21,214 bases of DNA from Cyanobacteria bacterium M_surface_7_m2_037. GTDB lineage: Bacteria > Cyanobacteriota > Cyanobacteriia > PCC-6307 > Cyanobiaceae. Position 1 is the stretch's first letter. Each line of letters starts with the position of its first letter. Shown here piece after piece: positions 20,983 through 21,214 of the stretch. The position numbers and the translations under genes are program-made. Location of the stretch: positions 1-21,214 of the forward strand of contig VGPP01000013.1 of assembly GCA_016882585.1 (NCBI GenBank), written 5' to 3'. Under the pieces are notes generated by a model. The model was given only the letters and a program-made list of their open reading frames with translations. It searched no databases and was not told where the DNA came from.

Positions 20983-21214
20983 TCAGGCCCTGATCCAGCA
21001 GGGCGTTGATCTGGGCCTGGCAGGCGGCGGTGGCGGCATCGAGATCGGCCCGTTTGCGCGAAGCCGGCGGCGGGATCGGCGTGCCGATACGGATATGCAC
21101 GGGCACCAGCCGCGCCCGCTTGGAGCCGGTGCCGAGGGCCCGGTGGCTGTTGATGATCGCCACCGGCAGCAGGGGCACGCCGGCCCGGGCCGCCAGCAGG
21201 GCCGCACCCGGTTG
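20924..21214 (-). CDS. PlsC-type lysophospholipid acyltransferase, C-terminal fragment
   Basis: The frame is open to the right edge, so the N-terminal part with the HxxxxD active site is missing. The visible 96 residues begin QPGAALLAARAGVPLLPVAI and include a INSHRALGTG and VPVHIRIGTPIPP, matching the late part of the PlsC/AGPAT domain (the GAA-x-LA and PV-x-PVAI blocks). These enzymes make phosphatidic acid from lysophosphatidate at the membrane. A GTG at 21178 lies inside the domain and is not the start. The 3' end overlaps the YdcF-type gene by 59 bp, the longest overlap in the window. Confidence 0.82.
   Translation of the reverse strand, partial: QPGAALLAARAGVPLLPVAIINSHRALGTGSKRARLVPVHIRIGTPIPPPASRKRADLDAATAACQAQINALLDQGLISGPALPPAAARNALPPSS

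Noticed and set aside
1..21214. CRISPR array, tRNA or rRNA genes, insertion sequences or prophage
   Set aside because: No regularly spaced direct repeats, no tRNA T-arm or acceptor pairing, no transposase or integrase motifs were found by eye. A dedicated RNA-gene search was not possible.

Overview
The window is a GC-rich chromosomal segment, almost fully packed with genes, from a picocyanobacterium of the Synechococcus/Cyanobium type. That placement is inferred from gene content: cyanobacterial NDH-1 subunits (ndhA, I, G, E, F, D and M), a Ycf34 protein, a RbcR-like LysR regulator, a plant-type phytoene desaturase next to phytoene synthase, and a DUF3172 protein. The overall look is compact, with many 1-4 bp stop/start overlaps and a high share of GTG/TTG starts. 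The octamer GCGATCGC (HIP1) is rare (two copies noticed), as expected for picocyanobacteria. I saw no rRNA, tRNA, CRISPR array, insertion sequence, integrase or phage gene. This is core genome rather than an accessory island.

Layout. (1) 1-2590, plus strand: the end of ndhA, then ndhI-ndhG-ndhE with single-base TGATG junctions, then an NAD kinase. (2) 2621-5732: a CYTH-domain protein, a very small unknown protein, a small LuxR-type regulator (minus) tail-to-tail with it, methylenetetrahydrofolate reductase (metF), and a convergent sugar-nucleotide transferase (minus). (3) 5779-11131, minus strand: ndhF, ndhD, a LapA-domain membrane protein and scpA, read from right to left. The ndhF-ndhD gap (8805-9118) is the longest non-coding stretch and holds two large hairpins. 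(4) 11179-14009: a NnrU/zeta-carotene isomerase-like membrane protein, a divergent RbcR-like LysR regulator, and the convergent pair ndhM-DUF3172. (5) 14191-16522, plus strand: phytoene desaturase and phytoene synthase, 4 bp apart. (6) 16519-17891, minus strand: an RRM RNA-binding protein followed by a pheophytinase-like alpha/beta hydrolase. (7) 18122-21214: a CCA-adding-type nucleotidyltransferase (minus) head-to-head with a ycf34-tsaB-ydcF operon, and the 3' part of a PlsC-type acyltransferase (minus) that runs off the right edge.

The main functional theme is photosynthetic electron flow and pigments. Seven NDH-1 subunit genes in three separate transcription units share 14 kb with a NAD kinase, a carbon-fixation regulator, two certain early carotenoid genes and a probable third. 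The most notable non-coding signals are the hairpin pair between ndhF and ndhD, a terminator-like hairpin inside the hydrolase reading frame just after the RRM gene, a terminator-like hairpin inside the 3' end of rbcR, a dyad just before the phytoene desaturase start, and a set of -10-like hexamers at a nearly constant distance from several starts. I found no clear candidate for a wholly new multi-gene system.
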